From Liolophura sinensis (taxonomy: Eukaryota > Mollusca > Polyplacophora > Chitonida > Chitonidae), in the NCBI RefSeq assembly GCF_032854445.1, contig NC_088303.1, forward strand, positions 33,521,265 to 33,585,264: a stretch of 64,000 bases of DNA, read 5' to 3'. The position numbers and the translations under genes were made by a program. The notes under the pieces were generated by a model. The model was not told where the DNA came from, searched no databases, and saw only the letters and a list, made by a program, of their open reading frames with translations. This document shows positions 63,370 to 64,000 of this stretch, one piece after another (the stretch's first letter is position 1; each line of letters begins with the position of its first letter).

Positions 63370-63588
63370 CGCTAGTTCTTCAACCTTTTCAGCCGACTCC
63401 GGAACCAATATTTTGAAACATTGTGAGAAAGCTATAGGGTGTAGAGAACTAATTTGGCATAGCCTTATGAAGCTTGCATCTTCAGTGACAAAAATTAATC
63501 ATTTTGACTGCATTTTGATAATAATTGTATGCTTAAATTCCTCTGAAAAAGGTGCTTTATTGTTTTAAAAGGTTGAAGATTTACAGTA
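63370..63588. mobile_element. TIR-bearing repeat T1, copy 3
   Basis: Ends GTTCTTCAACCTTTTC and AAAAGGTTGAAGATTTACAG are good inverted repeats of about 14 bp, so this copy shows the family structure best. Confidence 0.8.
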
Positions 63589-63905
63589 TGTATGTACAAA
63601 GTGCAATGGCATATTGTGATGCTACGTTGAATTCATACAATGTGAATTGCAGGCGACCCACCACGATAGGGCAGACACTATAGCTCACATCCGCCCCAAC
63701 CCATTGCCGGGCTGAGGCAGAATTATTCGCGCAAGCATCATTTTGGGTCAGCTTTTCAGTCTGGAAAGTTGCTCACTAATAAAATATCAACCCTCAAGAC
63801 CCCTCAGGGGATTGGCTTTCACAACGTTTATGCAGTGAATTTGTTGGGAAATTGGGAAATGGTTATTAACGACCGACAAATTTATTCAAGGAGAAATGTT
63901 GCTAA

Positions 63906-64000
63906 GATGCAAACTTCAAACTCGGACCCACGTCCTGTAAGACACGCCGTCTTTCAGTGATACAATTGAAATATCTGGGTGTAACGCTAGATAACGCAAC
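63906..64000 (+). mobile_element. Reverse transcriptase fragment of a non-LTR retrotransposon (runs off the window)
   Basis: In one plus frame the sequence reads RRLSVIQLKYLGVTLDN. L-K-Y-L-G-V-T-L/I-D is a well-known phrase late in the RT domain of LINE-type elements. The frame is closed by a stop just upstream (63903-63905), so the visible part is broken or the 5' part is in another frame. Confidence 0.5.

Overview
The window reads as nuclear DNA of an invertebrate animal, most likely a mollusc or another lophotrochozoan. Genes are cut into many small exons with GT-AG introns. Introns and intergenic DNA are full of one tRNA-derived SINE family with an (AAATA)n tail, of a type I associate with molluscan genomes. 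There are also several foldback (MITE-like) elements and many minisatellites. I see no bacterial operon, CRISPR array, rRNA or intact tRNA gene. The species assignment is inference.

Three protein-coding genes could be assembled by hand from splice sites and reading phase. (1) 3855-9428, minus strand: a four-exon gene for a 399-residue, charged, coiled-coil-like protein with three tandem 20-residue repeats. I do not recognise the family. (2) 14854-47688, minus strand: a near-complete P5B-type ATPase of the ATP13A2/ATP13A3 group, closest by eye to ATP13A2, the lysosomal polyamine exporter. It has 33 exon positions and every junction keeps phase. The model gives about 1,240 residues and carries PPALP, DKTGT, KGAPE, TGDN and GDGANDC. 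(3) 54398-62222, plus strand: a four-exon gene for a 432-residue drug/metabolite-superfamily transporter resembling the CRT-like (chloroquine-resistance-transporter-like) family. Genes 2 and 3 are head to head, about 6.7 kb apart. Both would plausibly act in lysosome-like membranes, but that link is inference.

Layout: 1-3.8 kb is minisatellites and two large foldback elements. 3.9-9.4 kb is the coiled-coil gene, with a partial duplication of its own sequence in intron 1. 9.4-14.9 kb is gene-poor and probably includes the ATPase 3' UTR. 14.9-47.7 kb is the ATPase gene. 47.7-54.4 kb is the shared upstream region, with a candidate CCAAT promoter, SINEs and a compound tandem repeat. 54.4-62.2 kb is the CRT-like gene. 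62.2-64 kb is non-coding and ends in a reverse-transcriptase fragment.

The most interesting signals are in the ATPase gene. Two related, phase-equivalent exons (28255-28365 and 30100-30225) encode the same stretch of the nucleotide-binding region and look like alternative exons. A 53-bp tandem array (40265-40791) has copied the 3' end of a real exon together with its splice donor about nine times into the following intron.
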